From assembly GCA_019745975.1 (NCBI GenBank), contig JAIESQ010000101.1, positions 1 through 56,287 of the forward strand: 56,287 nucleotides of DNA, written 5' to 3'. Under the pieces are notes generated by a model. It did not search any database, was not told the origin of the DNA, and saw only the letters and a list, made by a program, of their open reading frames with translations. Origin of the DNA: Pirellulales bacterium (GTDB lineage: Bacteria > Planctomycetota > Planctomycetia > Pirellulales > JAEUIK01). A program made the position numbers and the translations under genes. Positions 17,422 through 26,632 of the stretch are shown here, one piece after another (the first letter of the stretch is position 1; every line of letters begins with the position of its first letter).

Positions 17422-18678
17422 ATGATGCGCGCTGCTGGCCGACGTAATTTGGCAATCGCGGGGCTGCTGGCCAGTTGGCTGGCCGCGGCAGCCCCCAGCA
17501 TGGCTGACCACCCCATCGGCAGCGGCTGCCCCGATGCCGAGATGCTTCCCCTGGTCGAGCGAGGGCGGTTGATTCCGCTGGTTGAAGACCTCCCGCCGCT
17601 GAACCCGATGGCGACGGGAGCCGAGGAACTGCCCGAGTATCGCGGTCTGACGCCGCTCGAAGCCCAGTGCCTGGCGGTGATGCATTCGGCGTTGGGCAAT
17701 CTGCTCTCGAACGAGCGCCGCGCGATGCGCGAGAAGCCCGGGTTGTGTCATCCCGACCGCGTGGCGGAGATCAAGCGCCGCGTGCTGGCGTATGCGTCGG
17801 CTGAAGCCCGTAACCATTCGGGGGGCGTGGGGCTGGAACTGTACTTCCGCCTGGCCGAGGCGGAAGCCAAGCGCGACATCCTCGCGGCAAGCCTCGGCGA
17901 GATCATGGCCGGCCAGGAGCGACTGGCCGAGGCCGTCGAACAAGGGATCGAAGCGGCCGAGGCCCGCGATCGCTTGTTCCCGCAGCGCACGCAGTCGATC
18001 GACGCGCTCGTGGCGGTCGACCTGGCGATCGAGCAGCTTAACGGTCAATTGCGGCGACAACTCGGTTTCCGCCAAGATGGTTATCCGTTCCGGTTCTGGC
18101 CAGTGGTCGAGCTGCAGGTGACCGCCGAGCCACTCGATACCGAAGCCCTGGTCGCCAATGGCCTGGCGATGCGCCCCGAACTCAACGCGATTCGTGTCGT
18201 CGGCAGCAATCTCGACCGCAGCACGCTGCCGGCCGTGCGTGACTTTCTCAAAAGCATCAGCCCGCTATTGGGCAACGATTCGCCTGAGAGTGCCTGCAAG
18301 CTGCTTTCCAAGCTGCTGGCGCTATGCTCAGGCGCAGTCGGGGAAGAACTCGCCGAGCGCCGGGCGCAGATCATGCGGCACCTGGCCGAGCGCGAACAGG
18401 CCGTGGCCGAAGAGATCCGCCAAGGGGTAATCCTGGTCGAGGCGCGCTTGCGGCTGGTCGCCCTGGCCAAGGAGAAGCTCGAAGAAGCCAGTGAAACGTT
18501 GCGGCAAACCCGCTCGCAACACGAGAACGCCGAGGCCACGTACTTCGACGTGCTCCGCGCCACCTTGGCCGAGCAGCAGGCGCGAGCCGACTTGATCAGC
18601 GCAGTGGTCGGCTGGGAGATCGCCATGGCCAAATTGCGCGAGTCGCAGGGGCTGCTGGTCTACGAGTGCTGCGACTAG
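17422..18678 (+). CDS. TolC-like outer membrane efflux protein (divergent)
   Basis: This 418-residue protein has an N-terminal signal sequence (LAIAGLLASWLAAAAPSMA). Long helical coiled-coil stretches rich in Ala, Glu and Arg occur in two halves (about 145-225 and 300-410). An MRPEL-like MRPELNAIR block follows, as in the helix-turn-strand repeats of outer membrane efflux proteins, and the C-terminal half has the pattern LAKEKLEEASETLRQTRSQ. The family works as the outer-membrane duct of tripartite exporters, but no inner-membrane pump or adaptor is adjacent. It converges on the PQQ-propeller gene. The assignment rests on pattern, not on a strong motif. Confidence 0.6.
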   Translation: MMRAAGRRNLAIAGLLASWLAAAAPSMADHPIGSGCPDAEMLPLVERGRLIPLVEDLPPLNPMATGAEELPEYRGLTPLEAQCLAVMHSALGNLLSNERRAMREKPGLCHPDRVAEIKRRVLAYASAEARNHSGGVGLELYFRLAEAEAKRDILAASLGEIMAGQERLAEAVEQGIEAAEARDRLFPQRTQSIDALVAVDLAIEQLNGQLRRQLGFRQDGYPFRFWPVVELQVTAEPLDTEALVANGLAMRPELNAIRVVGSNLDRSTLPAVRDFLKSISPLLGNDSPESACKLLSKLLALCSGAVGEELAERRAQIMRHLAEREQAVAEEIRQGVILVEARLRLVALAKEKLEEASETLRQTRSQHENAEATYFDVLRATLAEQQARADLISAVVGWEIAMAKLRESQGLLVYECCD

Positions 18679-18697
18679 TGGCGCCGCTTGGCACTGG

Positions 18698-20137
18698 CTA
18701 TTTTGCCGGAATCAGCTCCATGCAGACCAGGCGATCACGCCCGCGCACGTAGAGCAAGCCGTGCGACAGCACCGGCGCCGCCCAGGCCGGGTATTCCAAC
18801 AGCGGCCGCGGTCGAAAGCTCGATTCGGTCTCGTCGCTGCGCAGCGGCCGCACGCGGGCAAGGGGCGCAAAGCGATCGGGCGTGGCCTCGAACAAAATCA
18901 GCTCGCCGTACTCGGTAAGGCAGACGAAATGCCCATCGACGTATAGGAGCGACGAGCGCGTCAGGTCGGGTTGGCTCCACGTAACGCGGCCGGAGCGTAA
19001 TTCGATGCAACGCAGCTCTGCGTTCTCGCTGTGCCGGCCGCTCGAGGCGTAGAGATGTCCGTCGTGATGGATGGCGGTGTTCCAGTGGGTTTGCAGCGCC
19101 TTGTCGCGGCGTCGTTCGGCGTCGGACCAGACGACGTCGTAGCCGCTAGCGCGGACCTTCAGAAGCGCGCCGCCGGGCCCGTAGGTTTCTGAAACGAAGA
19201 CCAGATCGCCAACGACGACCGGGTTGCTGGCATTGACGCTTTCGAGCACCGTGGCGCGCCAGGGAAAATGAAAGTCGATCTTGCCCGTCGCCGGATCAAA
19301 TCCGAGTAAACCGCCCCGCGCGAAGTGAAAACACCAGCGGCGATCGCCGATCGTCGCGACCACCGGGCTGGCGTAGCTGGCCAACTCGTCGCTTAGGTTG
19401 TAGCGAGGCTGCCCGCTGCGCTTGTCGAAGGCCACGATCGCCGTGCCGTTGCCTTTGACGAGATTGAGCTGCCCGCGCGGCACTTGCTGGGCCTCGGGGG
19501 GGCTGCCGCCGATCGGCACGATCAACAGTTCGCCTTCGACGAGCGGCGTGCTGCCGACTCCAAAGAAATTCTCGACGACGCCGAATTGCTTCATCGTGTC
19601 GAGGCGCCAGAGCTGGCGGCCGTCGGCGACATTCAAGCAATGCAGCATGCCTTGCGCGCCCATGATGTAGACGCGATCGTCGTCGACTATGGGAGAACCG
19701 CGCGGGCCGTTGTCGTAGCCGTACATGTCCTCGAAGACACTGGGGTAGGTGAACTCCCAGAGTTTCTCGCCGGTCTCGCTCGCCAAGGCGACGAGTCGCT
19801 CGTTGTTGCCGACGCGGTCGAACTGAAACAGCCGGCCACGGCTGATCGCCGGCGAGCCGTAGCCGGTGCCGAGCTTGCGCTGCCAGACGATCGCCAGCCC
19901 GTCGGCCGGCCACTTGGTGCGGATGCCGCGCTCCGGGGACTTGCTGTCGTGCGTCGGCCCGAGAAAGCAGTGCCAATCGACGCCGGGGCGCGACGAAGGC
20001 TTGACCTGAGCGAGCGCGGCGTTCTCCGGAGGCACTTCAGGCGACGTGGGCTCGGCGCTCCACGACAATGAAGACGTCGTCGTGGCGGCCAGGAACAAGA
20101 GTAGGAACGGCCGGATCAAGCCTCCAGCAGTTGACAT
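18698..20137 (-). CDS. Secreted PQQ-like beta-propeller protein
   Basis: This 479-residue protein starts with a signal peptide (LIRPFLLLFLAATTTSSLSWSA). Its propeller blades follow the PQQ-repeat pattern: LVALASETGEKLWEF, LHCLNVADGRQLWRLD, IVAFDKRSGQPRYNLSD, LLGFDPATGKIDFHF and LRCIELRSGRVTW. Such proteins are periplasmic or secreted eight-bladed propellers. In planctomycetes many are related to BamB or to quinoprotein dehydrogenases but lack catalytic residues, so the function cannot be assigned. The start overlaps the end of the AsmA-like gene by 22 bases, indicating one transcript. Confidence 0.88.
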   Translation of the reverse strand: MSTAGGLIRPFLLLFLAATTTSSLSWSAEPTSPEVPPENAALAQVKPSSRPGVDWHCFLGPTHDSKSPERGIRTKWPADGLAIVWQRKLGTGYGSPAISRGRLFQFDRVGNNERLVALASETGEKLWEFTYPSVFEDMYGYDNGPRGSPIVDDDRVYIMGAQGMLHCLNVADGRQLWRLDTMKQFGVVENFFGVGSTPLVEGELLIVPIGGSPPEAQQVPRGQLNLVKGNGTAIVAFDKRSGQPRYNLSDELASYASPVVATIGDRRWCFHFARGGLLGFDPATGKIDFHFPWRATVLESVNASNPVVVGDLVFVSETYGPGGALLKVRASGYDVVWSDAERRRDKALQTHWNTAIHHDGHLYASSGRHSENAELRCIELRSGRVTWSQPDLTRSSLLYVDGHFVCLTEYGELILFEATPDRFAPLARVRPLRSDETESSFRPRPLLEYPAWAAPVLSHGLLYVRGRDRLVCMELIPAK

Positions 20138-22029
20138 CGAGGCGATACCTGCGGATTGGTGTCGATGGTGATGCGGCGTGCGTGATCGAGCCGGCGATGC
20201 AATGATGCGTCGCTGGGGGCGGGTTGGGCAGGGGCTGGCGTAGGCACTTCTTCGGTTGTGCGGCGGCGGCGGTCGCGGAACCGCCGCCAGGTATCGCGCA
20301 GCGGTCGGCGTGGCGCGGCTTCGGACCCGTCCGGAGCCGATTCGGTGGCCGGCGCGCCTTCGGGCGCGGCGTCGCTGCTCGGCGCAGGGGGCGTACCGTC
20401 AGCGGTCGGGGGAGAAGTCTGTCCGCGCTGCCGCCGCTCGCGCCAGGCTTTGAGCAGTTCCTCGACGATCGGCATCGCCACGGCCGCGGCTTCGCCCGCA
20501 GCATTCGCCGGCGACGATGTTGTCGCGGGTTCGTCGCTCTGGGGCGCCGAGCCTTCCGCCGTCGGTACCGCTGGGGCAGCCGGCGCTTCGTCGCCCGCAG
20601 CTGCATCGGCAGGCGCTGGAGCCGATTGTGCATCGCTGGGTGGAGCGGCCGGCGTGTGCGCATCGGGAAACGCCGGACCACTCTGGCCGGTCAGGCGATC
20701 GAGCAAGCCGCCGAGCGCGTCGTCGAGAATGCCCATGCCCGAGTGGGCCAGGGCCTGTCCGTCGAGCTCGGGCTTGGCCAGGGTGCCGTGCACGGGGACT
20801 TCGATCGTCTTGCCGCTGAGCGCGCGGCGCAACGGGCCCGTGTCATCGGCAAAGGTGGGGAGCGTGATCTCGGCCACCAGATCGAGCGTGCGGTCGAGCC
20901 CGACGCTGCCACTGGTGTGCACCGGTAGTCCTCCCAAGCGGAAACCAAGGTCGCGATGATAAACACGCCGGTTCTCCATCTCAAATTCGATACCGGTGTC
21001 GCGGGCCAACAACAACTCGGCGGGCACGCCGACTAACGATGCAAGATAGGTGACCATGGGTCCCGATTCGACGACTAGCGAATGAATGATCACGTGACCG
21101 CCACAAACTGCCTCGTCAGGGTGTTCCAACGGAATGCGCCACTCGGCCAAATCGACCGAGAAAGAACCGTCGACCTTGGCGGAGCCTGACAGCACAGGGG
21201 CGATGAATTGCAGCCATTGCGCGGCGACGGCGCGCGTGAGTTCCGCGTGATCGATGAGTTTGCCCGGCGCGACGTATGCCTCGACACCCTGGCCGTTGGG
21301 GATCGGTCGCAGGCCAGCCACGACATGGATGCCGCCGACCTCCCAGCGGGCGCCGGGTTCGAGAGCGGTGGCGGGTGGCGGCGCGGCCGTGGGTTGTTGG
21401 GCAGCTGCCGAGACGATGGCAATTGGGGAACCCGTGTTCGCCGCTACATCCTTTGGCGTGAGCGCAGCGGTGGAGCCGTCGCCCGCGACGCGCTCAACGA
21501 TGACGCTGGCATCGGCGATTTCGACTTCCGCGCGCACTTGCGGTACCCCGGTCCACGGGCGCTCGTGCGGCTCAAGGTCATCGGGCTCGTCCTTCTGAAG
21601 TGGAGCAAAAACGCGCCGGAAGTTGCTGCCCGTGTCGTCGACGATCAAGTGGGCGACGGGCTTCTCGCAGACGACGCGCCCGCAGTCGGGCCAGCCGGTG
21701 ATGAGCCTCCAGAGCGGTCGGTCGAGCTCGATTCTGGCGATCGACAGGAGCGGCGGCCCGTTGGGCGGCGAGATCGCAATTTCGTGGAACGCGGGAGCGG
21801 AAAACCAGCCCAGGCGCGCCTTGCCGCAAGTGATTCGACCGTCAATTTTCGAGACCGCGATGCGCAAGAACAGGTTGCGCACCGGAGCGCTGCCCAAGAT
21901 GTACGGAGCGGCGACGAACAGCAACACAAGAAACACGCCGCCGATAGCAAATCGGCGCGACCAACGCCTTGGCGGGCGATTGGCGACCCTCGCCGTGGGG
22001 GGTGGCGAGCCTGGCGATTGTTGTGACAT
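20116..22029 (-). CDS. AsmA-like membrane-anchored protein with Ala/Pro-rich C-terminal region
   Basis: This 637-residue protein has a cytoplasmic N-terminal stretch and one membrane anchor (FAIGGVFLVLLFVAAPYILG). A long beta-rich periplasmic region of AsmA type follows (KIDGRITCGKARLGWFSAP and EITLPTFADDTGPLRRALSG are typical blocks). Residues from about 420 on are Ala/Pro/Glu low complexity, ending in a basic segment. AsmA-like and TamB-like proteins bridge the envelope and are thought to carry lipids. ATG 22029 (MSQQSPGS) is preferred over the upstream ATG at 22140, which has no similarity. It overlaps the propeller gene downstream. Confidence 0.75.
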   Translation of the reverse strand: MSQQSPGSPPPTARVANRPPRRWSRRFAIGGVFLVLLFVAAPYILGSAPVRNLFLRIAVSKIDGRITCGKARLGWFSAPAFHEIAISPPNGPPLLSIARIELDRPLWRLITGWPDCGRVVCEKPVAHLIVDDTGSNFRRVFAPLQKDEPDDLEPHERPWTGVPQVRAEVEIADASVIVERVAGDGSTAALTPKDVAANTGSPIAIVSAAAQQPTAAPPPATALEPGARWEVGGIHVVAGLRPIPNGQGVEAYVAPGKLIDHAELTRAVAAQWLQFIAPVLSGSAKVDGSFSVDLAEWRIPLEHPDEAVCGGHVIIHSLVVESGPMVTYLASLVGVPAELLLARDTGIEFEMENRRVYHRDLGFRLGGLPVHTSGSVGLDRTLDLVAEITLPTFADDTGPLRRALSGKTIEVPVHGTLAKPELDGQALAHSGMGILDDALGGLLDRLTGQSGPAFPDAHTPAAPPSDAQSAPAPADAAAGDEAPAAPAVPTAEGSAPQSDEPATTSSPANAAGEAAAVAMPIVEELLKAWRERRQRGQTSPPTADGTPPAPSSDAAPEGAPATESAPDGSEAAPRRPLRDTWRRFRDRRRRTTEEVPTPAPAQPAPSDASLHRRLDHARRITIDTNPQVSPRCQLLEA

Positions 22030-22552
22030 GCCCGGGAGCCTCGCGAAGTGGAGTTGCGGCGGCCGCGGCCGCAGGGCGCAGTCTAGAGCAGTCGCGGCCG
22101 GACCGGCAAGCAGGGGAACCTTGCGGATTGGGTAAGCCAAATCCCGGATGGGATGTCCGGCGCGCGGCTGGATGAACCGGGTCGGACAGTCGCGGTGTTC
22201 AGGCAGAGGGGGTTGGGTTTAGCAAGCCTGACGGGTGGCCGTGGCGACACCTGGCAGCTTGGACGGGAATCGCCTGACGCGCTTTTCCAGCCTGCTGGCA
22301 GAGGTCGATGATACCAACAGCCGACAGGCATCGATTCACCCTGCGATCGTAGCCTGCCGGTCGAGCCTGAGCAGATCGGCGCAAACACCAGTAACAGTTG
22401 GGAGGCATCATCCGCCTAGTAGACAAGTGCGTTTGCACCCACGAATTGGCTGTCGCGCCGAGCTGGCGCTCCCAGCCGAATGGGCGGTGTGTCGCGCGCT
22501 AGGCAAGCAACAGCAACCCACGCAATTGGACTCCCTAGTTCTTCGTGCAACC
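22030..22552. other. Gene-free stretch between AsmA-like and hemolysin III genes
   Basis: About 520 bases hold the two divergent promoters. I see no repeat family of the kind found at the window ends, no terminator and no believable small gene. Frames on both strands are Arg/Ser-rich chance frames. Confidence 0.35.
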
Positions 22553-23479
22553 ATGAGCGATCGACTGCGACACAACCACTCGCGCGACGCGCGCCGTGAG
22601 CACCCCGGTCAATCGCGCGGGCGGAGCCGGCTGGCCGCCGCCGAAGTGGCGCACAAAACCGCGAGACCTCATCGCCCCGCGGGAGACGACCTCAGCCGCT
22701 CGCATCGATTACCACGGTCGCAAGCTAGCCAAGGCCCCGAATCGCAACGTACAATAGCAGAGACGAACGCGCAGCAAAGCGCGCCCTCGACTGACCCCTG
22801 GCGAGATGAATTCGTGCAACACGAGTCGTCGCGGATCCACCTGCCGACATTGCGCAGCGTCGAAGAAGAGATCGCCAACGTGCTGACGCACGGCGTCGGC
22901 CTGGGGTTGGCGGTTGCCGGCTGGTGCGTGCTGTTGGTGTTCGCCGCCATCGAAGGGAGCGCCTGGAGCATCGTGGGCTGTTCGATCTACGGCGCCACGC
23001 TCGTCATGCTCTATGCGGCCTCGACCTTTTATCACTCAGTGACCAGCCCGCGTTGGAAGCCAACGCTGCGACTGGCCGATCACATGTGCATTTTCCTGCT
23101 GATCGCGGGAACGTATACGCCATTCCTGCTTACCACGCTGCGCGGTCCTTGGGGCTGGACGCTGCTGGCGCTGGTGTGGGCGTGCGCCATCGCGGGAATC
23201 GTGTTCAAGCTTTATGCCGCTGGTCGGTTTCGCTCAGTATCAGCCATGCCTTACCTGGGCATGGGCTGGCTGGTGCTGCTCGCGGCCAAGCCCATTGTGC
23301 AACTGATGCCCGTCGGGGGAATTGCCTGGTTACTGGGTGGCGGTTTGTTTTATTCGGCGGGGACGCTCTTCTATCGCCGCGATCACAACCGCTTTTACCA
23401 CGCGGTTTGGCATATCTTCGTGCTGCTGGGGAGCTTGTGCCACTTCTGCGCGGTGTTTTTCTACGCCATTGGCGGGTGA
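22553..23479 (+). CDS. Hemolysin III / PAQR-family membrane protein
   Basis: The core of about 215 residues is a seven-helix YqfA/hemolysin III protein. It carries the family's histidines: His in ANVLTHGVGLGLAV, FYHSV in helix 2, and HAVWHIFVLLGSLCHF near the end. The PAQR superfamily includes hydrolases of amide bonds in lipids; bacterial members have no proven substrate. ATG 22553 would add a basic, low-complexity N-terminal extension of some 87 residues. GTG 22814 gives the normal family length (221 residues) and may be the true start. It stands alone on the plus strand, with the radical SAM gene 120 bases downstream. Confidence 0.85.
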   Translation: MSDRLRHNHSRDARREHPGQSRGRSRLAAAEVAHKTARPHRPAGDDLSRSHRLPRSQASQGPESQRTIAETNAQQSAPSTDPWRDEFVQHESSRIHLPTLRSVEEEIANVLTHGVGLGLAVAGWCVLLVFAAIEGSAWSIVGCSIYGATLVMLYAASTFYHSVTSPRWKPTLRLADHMCIFLLIAGTYTPFLLTTLRGPWGWTLLALVWACAIAGIVFKLYAAGRFRSVSAMPYLGMGWLVLLAAKPIVQLMPVGGIAWLLGGGLFYSAGTLFYRRDHNRFYHAVWHIFVLLGSLCHFCAVFFYAIGG

Positions 23480-23600
23480 AACCGTGCTAGGCCGGCGTGA
23501 AATCGCTTGCTCGCCACGGTGACCACATGCAGCTTGGACTTGCTGATCGCGCGTTTATCTTCGACGTGCTCGGCCGCGATTGGCGCAGTGCGATGAGGCC

Positions 23601-24482
23601 ATGGAGCTCTCGGTCGTCCAGATCGGCAATGTCCTGACGCGCACGAGCGGCTATCTGCGCACGGTGTCGTCGCATTCGCTGCAGCCGTATCGCGGCTGTT
23701 CGTTTGGCCGGGCGCTTTGCGGAGTGGGCTGCTATGTGCAGCACAACGGGCATCTGACCCGCGGCCGGCCCTGGGGCGACTTCCTCGAAGTGCGGGAGAA
23801 CGCCGCGGCCAGCTACCGCCAGCATGTCGCCGGGGAGCGCCGCTGGGCGCGCGCGGCGCGAGGACAGTTTTCCATCTTTCTGTCGAGCGCGACCGAGCCC
23901 TTTCTGCCGCAGGAAGCCCGCTATGGTGTGACGCGCGGCGTGCTCGAGGCGATGCTCGAGGAACCGCCTGATCTTTTGATTCTGCAGACGCATTCGCACC
24001 GGGTTACAGATTACCTGGGGCTCTACGAACAACTGCTGCGCGTGGCCGAGTTGCGGGTCCACATCTCGATCGAGACCGATCGTGAACGAATCGCGGGACT
24101 GCCGCCGCACGCGTCGTCGGTCGCCGCCCGCTTCGCCGCGGCACGCTTGCTCAAGCAGGCGGGCGCGACGACGGTAATTACCGTTTCGCCGCTGCTGCCG
24201 ATTGACGAGCCCGAGCAGTTCTTTGCCCGCGCCGCCGAGTCGGCCGATGCCGTGGTGATCGATCATTTCATCGGCGGCGACGGCTCGTCGAATGGGGAGC
24301 GCACACGACGCACGGAGCTGCCGGCGGCGATGGCAAGCGTCGATGAGCGATCGCTACGCATCGAATATCGCGACGCAATGGTCGCGATTGCCCAGCGCTA
24401 CTTGCCCGGTCGCGTGGGGGTGAACATCGACGGCTTCGCCGGGCGTTGGTTGCCGGCAAAAGAGGCAGCGACCGAGCTCTGA
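23601..24482 (+). CDS. Radical SAM-like protein (spore photoproduct lyase-related) with unusual Cys spacing
   Basis: This 293-residue protein resembles the SPL-type radical SAM group in RTSGYLRTVSSHSLQPYRGC and in the barrel strands LLILQTHSHRV, VHISIETD and GVNIDGF. The three cysteines expected to bind the [4Fe-4S] cluster are Cys33, Cys40 and Cys44 (CSFGRALCGVGC). This is a C-x6-C-x3-C pattern instead of the classical C-x3-C-x2-C. I recall the same pattern in related uncharacterised proteins, so it is probably a subfamily trait and not damage. The ATG at 23601 is chosen; TTG 23580 is possible. It converges on the regulator gene at 24507. The substrate is unknown. Confidence 0.75.
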   Translation: MELSVVQIGNVLTRTSGYLRTVSSHSLQPYRGCSFGRALCGVGCYVQHNGHLTRGRPWGDFLEVRENAAASYRQHVAGERRWARAARGQFSIFLSSATEPFLPQEARYGVTRGVLEAMLEEPPDLLILQTHSHRVTDYLGLYEQLLRVAELRVHISIETDRERIAGLPPHASSVAARFAAARLLKQAGATTVITVSPLLPIDEPEQFFARAAESADAVVIDHFIGGDGSSNGERTRRTELPAAMASVDERSLRIEYRDAMVAIAQRYLPGRVGVNIDGFAGRWLPAKEAATEL

Positions 24483-24506
24483 CGCAGGCGGCGCAAGCGA
24501 TGGTTG

Positions 24507-24926
24507 TCAAGCGGGCGAGAAACCGGCCGAAGTTCTCGATCGCGCGGCCGCCATTCCCCCATCCGCGGCGGCGGCATCTGCGACGACTTGTTCGAGCACG
24601 GCGATGTACTCGAGAAATCGCGCGCGCCCCTGGCGCGTCAGGCGGCACGTCGTCAGGGGTCGATTACGGTCGTAACCCTTTTCAATCTCGACCAGCCCCG
24701 ACTGTTCGAGCAACTGCAGATGCCGGCTGAGGTTCCCGTCGGTCAGCGCGCAGAGCTCTTTCAGATCGTTGAAGGGCAAGCCGCCTGGATGCGTGGCCAG
24801 CGACGTAAGGATCCCCAGCCGCGCGCGTTCGTGCAGCACGCGATCGAGTCCGTCGTAGGCGAAACGTCCGACCTGGCGTGACGTGTCATCAGCGGTCGAA
24901 GAGTGGTTTCGCGTCGCGTCGCTCAT
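24507..24926 (-). CDS. Winged-helix transcriptional regulator (ArsR/MarR-like)
   Basis: This 139-residue protein has a winged helix-turn-helix at about 30-105: RLGILTSLATHPGGLPFNDL, then the recognition helix ALTDGNLSRHLQLLEQSGLV and the wing YDRNRPLTTCRLTRQGR. This matches the small 'transcriptional regulator' family often paired with a membrane protein. Its ATG overlaps the stop of the membrane protein gene upstream by four bases (24923-24926), so the two are translated together. The paired membrane protein may control the regulator or be its effector; the signal is unknown. Confidence 0.88.
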   Translation of the reverse strand: MSDATRNHSSTADDTSRQVGRFAYDGLDRVLHERARLGILTSLATHPGGLPFNDLKELCALTDGNLSRHLQLLEQSGLVEIEKGYDRNRPLTTCRLTRQGRARFLEYIAVLEQVVADAAAADGGMAAARSRTSAGFSPA

Positions 24927-25528
24927 GCTCGTCGCTCCAAGGAAACGTAGAGCACAACGGCGCTGAGCCCTTGTCCGATCGCGAAGGGAATGGCCATCCG
25001 CCAGGGGGAGAGGGGCGGCAGGTCGCCGAGGCCGCCGAGGTTCGCCGCGCCAGCCAGCAAATAAAACAGCGCGATTGCATATCCCGCGCGCGGCAGTTGA
25101 CGCGCGATCGCGAAGACCCCCAGGCTGAACAACACTTGCCAGCAGCCGGGCAACATCCAGGCAGCACCGGGCGCCGTCGCGGCGATGGCCAGCGTCACGA
25201 GCGCGCCGGCCGCCACGCACGGGAGAAACTGCTCAACCAATAGCCAGGTCGCTTGCCGCGCCAGTGGCGAATGATCCTCACACAACCGCAGTGCGATGGC
25301 CAGCGCCGACAGCGTGGCATTGACACCCGCGGCCGCGCACCAGGTCGCCAGGTATCGACTCAGTTCCGCGGGAGAGCCGCCGATCGTTAGCGCTTGAAAC
25401 GAGCCGGCGGCCAAGGCGATCAGACCGGTGCAAGCGACCGGAGCGGCGCGTACGCCGCGATAGACCTCCACGCGCGCTAATTGGCGGCGGATCAGGGCAA
25501 TTTCGGCGAGGGCGTCGTCGAGTCGCAT
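24923..25528 (-). CDS. Integral membrane protein co-encoded with the winged-helix regulator
   Basis: This 201-residue protein opens with a soluble helix (MRLDDALAEIALIRRQLARV). Five or six hydrophobic segments follow, for example ACTGLIALAAGSFQALTI, FLPCVAAGALVTLAIAA and AIPFAIGQGLSAVVLYV. No enzymatic motif is visible. The four-base overlap with the regulator gene downstream, and the recurrence of such pairs in planctomycetes and other bacteria as I recall them, suggest a two-part regulatory unit. It is the first gene of the pair, and its promoter should lie in 25529-25643. Confidence 0.8.
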   Translation of the reverse strand: MRLDDALAEIALIRRQLARVEVYRGVRAAPVACTGLIALAAGSFQALTIGGSPAELSRYLATWCAAAGVNATLSALAIALRLCEDHSPLARQATWLLVEQFLPCVAAGALVTLAIAATAPGAAWMLPGCWQVLFSLGVFAIARQLPRAGYAIALFYLLAGAANLGGLGDLPPLSPWRMAIPFAIGQGLSAVVLYVSLERRA

Positions 25529-25643
25529 GGGTTGATTGGGTGATTGCTACAGAGTCCTTGGCAACACAAAGCGTATTCGCCCGCTTACTCCCTTGTCAAC
25601 TGTCGCTTTGGCTTGTCCGCTGACGCGGCTGGCGGTTCGCTGC

Positions 25644-26474
25644 TTATTGTCCGCCCGCAGCCGCAGCGGGCGTTGCGGCCATCTCCGCCGCGACCTCGAG
25701 CGGCATAGCGGTGATTGTGCCGACGACGTGCTGAACATTCCCTTCGGCATCAGCTACGGGGAAAGCGCGCAGATGAATAGCTAGCAGCTCTCCATCCCTG
25801 TGCAGGGCATGAAATTCGCGCTGACGGGGCTCTCGTGTTTCGACCACCTGCCGCAGCTCGCCGCGGAAGTCGTCACTTTCGTCGGCGCGGACGACTTGCC
25901 CCCACTCATCCAAATCGCGTGGTACCGGAGCGATGGTTTCGCCCAACAGGGCCGACCAGGTCGCGGCGACCTCGAAGTGGTCGCTGGCCGGCGCCCAACA
26001 GAACGCGGCCTGCATGCCAGTCGCCAGGCGGTCTTCGTACAAACGGCGCCATTGCGCGGCGCGCTCCGCCAGAATACGCGCCCGTTCATCGCTTTGGCAG
26101 AGCGAGAGCCAGTTGCGCTGGGCGCTTTCGGCCTCGCGTTCGGCCTGCACGCGCGCGGCATGCAGGGCGTTGATAAATAGGCTGACGCAAACCCCCAGCA
26201 GGACGAACATGGTGCAGTTGAGCTGATCTTTCGATTGATGAACAATATCGGGGATGAAGAAATAAGCGCCGAGCGCCGCCCCCAGCGCCGTGGCTAGGAG
26301 GCCAGGGCCAAGACCTCCCCACCAAGCGCTGACGATCACGGCGATCGTCAGGAAGACGTACGGCGCGCGATCCTCAAGCGCCGGCGCGAACCAGACGCGC
26401 AGCAGCACGCCCAAGGCGAGCGCGACGATCAATACGGCGTAGCGCGCCGGGAGCGAGCGGGTAACCACCGGCAT
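25644..26474 (-). CDS. DUF4118 (KdpD-like membrane) - PAS domain protein without kinase domain
   Basis: This 276-residue protein has four close membrane helices of the DUF4118 type (YAVLIVALALGVLLRVWF, YVFLTIAVIVSAWWGGLGPG, LLATALGAALGAYFF and MFVLLGVCVSLFINAL). A coiled linker and one PAS domain follow (about 160-260: HFEVAATWSALLGETIAP to VQHVVGTITAMPLEVA). The usual histidine-kinase HisKA/HATPase part is missing; the protein stops soon after the PAS domain at an Ala/Gly tail. No kinase frame follows downstream, so it is an orphan sensor or a truncated kinase. MPVVTRSLPARY at 26474 is the likely start. Confidence 0.8.
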   Translation of the reverse strand: MPVVTRSLPARYAVLIVALALGVLLRVWFAPALEDRAPYVFLTIAVIVSAWWGGLGPGLLATALGAALGAYFFIPDIVHQSKDQLNCTMFVLLGVCVSLFINALHAARVQAEREAESAQRNWLSLCQSDERARILAERAAQWRRLYEDRLATGMQAAFCWAPASDHFEVAATWSALLGETIAPVPRDLDEWGQVVRADESDDFRGELRQVVETREPRQREFHALHRDGELLAIHLRAFPVADAEGNVQHVVGTITAMPLEVAAEMAATPAAAAGGQ

Positions 26475-26593
26475 GTGGCGAAGCTCTCGAGACTTGCGGA
26501 AGCAGAAGCAGATGGGCCCAGAGCGCGGGCACCCTCTCCGCGGGCCGCGCTTGACTGCCATTCTATCTCACAGTCCGGCGGCCGTGACAGGGA

Positions 26594-26610
26594 ACGTGCC
26601 GATGGCACGT
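26594..26610. other. Short hairpin after the CHAT-like gene
   Basis: ACGTGCC (26594-26600) and GGCACGT (26604-26610) form a perfect 7-bp stem with a 3-base loop, 22 bases beyond the stop of the minus-strand gene at 26633. Read on the minus strand it has no T-run after it, so it is at best a weak 3'-end structure. The five T at 26617-26621 would follow it only on the plus strand, where no gene leads into it. Confidence 0.35.
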
Positions 26611-26632
26611 CGAGAGTTTTTATGAAACGGCG

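Noticed and set aside
23527-23637. 36-codon frame beginning MQLGLADRAFIFDVLGRDWR
   Set aside because: The composition looks protein-like, but it overlaps the radical SAM start, has no ribosome-binding site and ends inside that gene, so I do not list it.
26594-26621. Rho-independent terminator near 26.6 kb
   Set aside because: The T-run would be downstream only on the plus strand, where no gene leads into it; on the minus strand there is no T-run.
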